Of a stretch of DNA of 7,899 nucleotides, positions 6,306-7,899 are shown in pieces. Made by a program: the position numbers and the translations under genes. Position 1 is the stretch's first letter. Each line of letters starts with the position of its first letter. Where the stretch lies: positions 1 to 7,899 of the forward strand of contig JAQWAJ010000063.1 in NCBI GenBank assembly GCA_028707745.1, read 5' to 3'. A model generated the notes under the pieces. That model was not told where the DNA came from, ran no database searches, and saw nothing but the letters and a program-made list of their open reading frames with translations. This stretch comes from Bacteroidales bacterium. Its GTDB lineage: Bacteria; Bacteroidota; Bacteroidia; Bacteroidales; UBA12481.

Positions 6306-7553
6306 TTAGTTCTTATCTTGGTTTAATAATACACTCATTCCCAAATATATATAATAAGCCTGGTTAACTGTTTTTCCAGGAGCTCCCCATAGTGGATTAT
6401 ACTGTCCCAGATATTTAGATGCATTAAAAGTCAGATTGGTATTCTTATCAAGGCCCGATATTCCCTGCCTCATTCCAGCACCGATAAAAGCATCCAGCCG
6501 GTCGCTTAAGTGGTAGAAAACCGAGAGATCTCCCTGCAGACCCAGGTTAACTCTTCTCATCGAGTTAATCCAATCCGAATCACTGATTACATGCTCCAGC
6601 TTGGCACCGGTGTTCCTGTTCACTGCTGATGAACTCCAGCTCTCAAAAAGCCGGATTCCCAGGGATAATCCTATATCTGCCCTGATTTCCAGCTTATTAT
6701 ACGAATGCGTTCTGGCGGCAAACAAAACCGGAATTTCCAGGCTTTGCAGCTTATTCTTTATCAGAACATCTCTCATGTTTGGGCTAAAACCTCCGACGGC
6801 ATCCAATGAATCCAGTTTGAGTGTTCCGGAATAGGTCGAGAAGTTAACCCCCGTTCCCATGCCCCAATGATCAGTAAGGTAATAAAAACAAGAAATCTGA
6901 CCTCTGAAACCAGCTCTCCCGCCAGAAGCAAAACGTTGGTCATCTTGCAGGGCCGAATTGCTGAAACCCGTCAGAGATGGAGAAACAGATGCCTGAAGGT
7001 ACCCCTGTTGTTTATCCGGAATATCCATTCCGTATATCATAAAGTTCCCCGGAGCTCCTTCAACATTGTAAAACGCGATCTGGTAAATAACCCTCAGCTT
7101 GCAGGAATACGCTTTCCCGTTGGAGATTCCGCTCAACGATTGGTTAATCCGGATCATAACGACATATCTGTTGTTCCTGTCATAATCAGGGACTCCAATA
7201 GTCAATGTCTTTAAATCAAAATCAAGCATGAGCCCATCCGGAAAATTATTTTCCACTCTGGATACAAACTCATCAATGCTGATCTTACCAGTGTTCTCTT
7301 CGCCATCCAACGTATTGATTACCTGAACATTTGGATTGGCATAAAGATGCATGAACTCTTTCTGAAACTCCAGATCCGTTTGGCTGTTCAGATGATCATG
7401 CAGGAACTGGCACTGCAAAAGAAGTGAAACCACAGAATCCTTCAGTGTCGCTTTATCCCAAACCTGACTGCCCTGACTCCAGGCTCTTTGCCCTGATAAC
7501 AGGATCATTATTAATATGATAGTACAGACTTTGCAGCTGCTAATCAATCTCAT
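6306..7553 (-). CDS. exported NTF2-like domain plus outer-membrane beta-barrel protein
   Basis: This 415-residue protein is the first gene of the operon. The signal peptide covers about residues 1-26 (hydrophobic 11-20, cleavage near AWS-QG). Residues about 30-178 look like an NTF2/SnoaL-type alpha-beta domain: a long first helix, FMHLYANPNVQVINTL (67-82), ISIDEFVSRVENNF (91-104), then long strands with YVVMIRINQSL (130-140), KLRVIYQIAFYNV (152-164) and FMIYGMDI (171-178). Residues about 184-415 are a porin-family small beta-barrel with alternating aromatic strands: RAGFRGQISCFYYLTDHWGM (213-232), a GTGVNFSTYSG strand, LEIPVLFAAR (272-281), LEIRADIGLSLGIRL (288-302), VNLGLQGDLSVFYHLSDRLDAFIGAGMR (from 335) and a final strand QAYYIYLGMSVLL (398-410). 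Barrel placement in the outer membrane is family knowledge; the domain split is inference. The start ATG at 7553 has no clear Shine-Dalgarno site, as is usual in this phylum. Confidence 0.88.
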   Translation of the reverse strand: MRLISSCKVCTIILIMILLSGQRAWSQGSQVWDKATLKDSVVSLLLQCQFLHDHLNSQTDLEFQKEFMHLYANPNVQVINTLDGEENTGKISIDEFVSRVENNFPDGLMLDFDLKTLTIGVPDYDRNNRYVVMIRINQSLSGISNGKAYSCKLRVIYQIAFYNVEGAPGNFMIYGMDIPDKQQGYLQASVSPSLTGFSNSALQDDQRFASGGRAGFRGQISCFYYLTDHWGMGTGVNFSTYSGTLKLDSLDAVGGFSPNMRDVLIKNKLQSLEIPVLFAARTHSYNKLEIRADIGLSLGIRLFESWSSSAVNRNTGAKLEHVISDSDWINSMRRVNLGLQGDLSVFYHLSDRLDAFIGAGMRQGISGLDKNTNLTFNASKYLGQYNPLWGAPGKTVNQAYYIYLGMSVLLNQDKN

Positions 7554-7575
7554 GTAACAATTTCAATTTGTTGCA
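7553..7575. repeat. near-palindrome at the operon start codon
   Basis: Reading the minus strand, AACAAATTGAAATTGTT (7556-7572) is almost self-complementary: the 5-bp arms AACAA/TTGTT are perfect and the inner AT-rich part has one mismatched pair around the central G. The flanking TG and CA extend the symmetry to 23 bp after one mismatch, ending on the A of the start codon. It could be an operator or a leader hairpin controlling translation of the first operon gene. In an AT-rich leader a symmetry like this can arise by chance. Confidence 0.3.
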
Positions 7576-7608
7576 ATAGTTAAAGGTACAGAAAGCAAAA
7601 ATAGAAAT
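7554..7608 (-). promoter_or_regulatory. leader of the three-gene envelope operon
   Basis: This 55-bp gap lies between the upstream partial gene and the barrel protein, both on the minus strand. TACCTTTA (complement of 7580-7587) is one base from the -7 consensus TAnnTTTG and lies about 26 nt before the start codon. No TTTG is at a proper -33 distance: the nearest is only about 7 nt upstream. The operon could have its own promoter here or be read through from the upstream gene. No terminator hairpin with a T-run is visible. Confidence 0.3.
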
Positions 7609-7899
7609 TTACCGGGAGAGAAGGCTCTTAATTGAATATTCTTCGGTTTCGATGGTGCTATTGTTCATTTCAAGCGAATGTTTCCGGCTGAAAATTCTCA
7701 GCTCTTCAGTGACCGGATTCATCAGGCATGATATCTGGTAGGCCTCCCGGAACACCTCTTCATGGAAATCGACGGCTGATTGAACATAATTCAGGATATC
7801 CACTTTTGCCTGTCCCCACCACCCAATAAGCGTATACCCGGGCAACTCACGAGGGGTTGACTCATTTCTCAATTCGATAAACCGATCGACAAACACCTT
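7609..7899 (-). CDS. C-terminal 96 residues of an unrecognised protein (5' end missing)
   Basis: The reading frame is open to the right edge and ends with TAA at 7611-7609. The GTG at 7896 is internal to the open frame and is unlikely to be the true start, because the frame continues through the last full codon (AAG, 7899-7897). The visible part reads KVFVDRFIELRNESTPRELP, then GYTLIGWWGQAKVDIL (21-36), a helical stretch NYVQSAVDFHEEVFREAYQI (37-56), and a short C-terminal tail EYSIKSLLSR. It is soluble-looking, with no membrane segment or secretion-type C-terminal domain. I cannot place it in a family. It lies 55 bp upstream of the envelope operon on the same strand and may be co-transcribed with it. 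Confidence 0.75.
   Translation of the reverse strand, partial: KVFVDRFIELRNESTPRELPGYTLIGWWGQAKVDILNYVQSAVDFHEEVFREAYQISCLMNPVTEELRIFSRKHSLEMNNSTIETEEYSIKSLLSR

Noticed and set aside
5946..6326. 126-residue open frame on the plus strand
   Set aside because: It lies opposite the small lipoprotein, which has a proper lipobox and operon position.
6867..7214. 115-residue open frame on the plus strand
   Set aside because: It is antisense to the barrel protein; basic, low-complexity composition typical of a shadow frame.
3618..7553. a single gene broken by two nonsense mutations
   Set aside because: Each segment begins with its own complete signal peptide and two of them have a lipobox, so these are three separate genes and not a pseudogene.
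3618..7553. SusC/SusD-type glycan uptake locus
   Set aside because: The barrel is about 230 residues, far too small for a TonB-dependent SusC, there is no plug domain, and the lipoproteins lack SusD-like tetratricopeptide helices.

Overview
The window looks like a piece of a Bacteroidota chromosome, most like an environmental Bacteroidales-type genome. The signs are a DUF4105/Lnb-type membrane protein, a Tat-exported Gfo/Idh/MocA oxidoreductase with the 'VQKP' form of the catalytic motif, PKD modules of the 'FDASxCxDxED...RWDWDNDxxxDTxY' type, many lipoproteins and exported proteins, AT-rich leaders mostly without Shine-Dalgarno sites, and AT-rich TAnnTTTG-like candidate promoter elements. 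The assignment rests on protein character only, not on a marker gene. I see no rRNA, tRNA, CRISPR array, insertion sequence or phage gene.

Left part (1-1928): the N-terminal half of a Tat-exported Gfo/Idh/MocA oxidoreductase reads leftward off the edge. Divergent from it, across 63 bp, is a DUF4105 protein with a periplasmic domain and about five C-terminal membrane segments.

Middle (1921-3611): a 190-residue protein of unknown function reads leftward and overlaps the end of the DUF4105 gene by 8 bp. Divergent from it is a WYL-domain transcriptional regulator. The 95-bp gap between these two holds a perfect 7-bp inverted repeat (AACGTAA/TTACGTT), a plausible operator.

Right part (3618-7899), all on the minus strand: a compact three-gene envelope operon, read from high to low coordinates. 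It encodes (i) an exported protein with an N-terminal NTF2-like region and a C-terminal outer-membrane beta-barrel, (ii) a 122-residue lipoprotein with a transthyretin/carboxypeptidase-regulatory-like fold, and (iii) a ~770-residue lipoprotein with an unrecognised ~360-residue N-terminal region and four C-terminal PKD modules repeating at exactly 95 residues. The three reading frames are in the same phase and are separated by only a TAA and a TAG plus at most 9 nt. Upstream of the operon is the C-terminal end of an unrecognised gene that enters from the right edge.

The most interesting unit is this three-gene operon. The inferred picture is an outer-membrane barrel with two lipoprotein partners, one of them probably displayed at the surface, but no function can be assigned from sequence alone. 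The genes are closely packed: the longest non-coding gap is 95 bp (it becomes 104 bp only if the 190-residue protein starts at its second ATG). There are no convincing intrinsic terminators, and the two convergent gene pairs end within 8 bp of each other.
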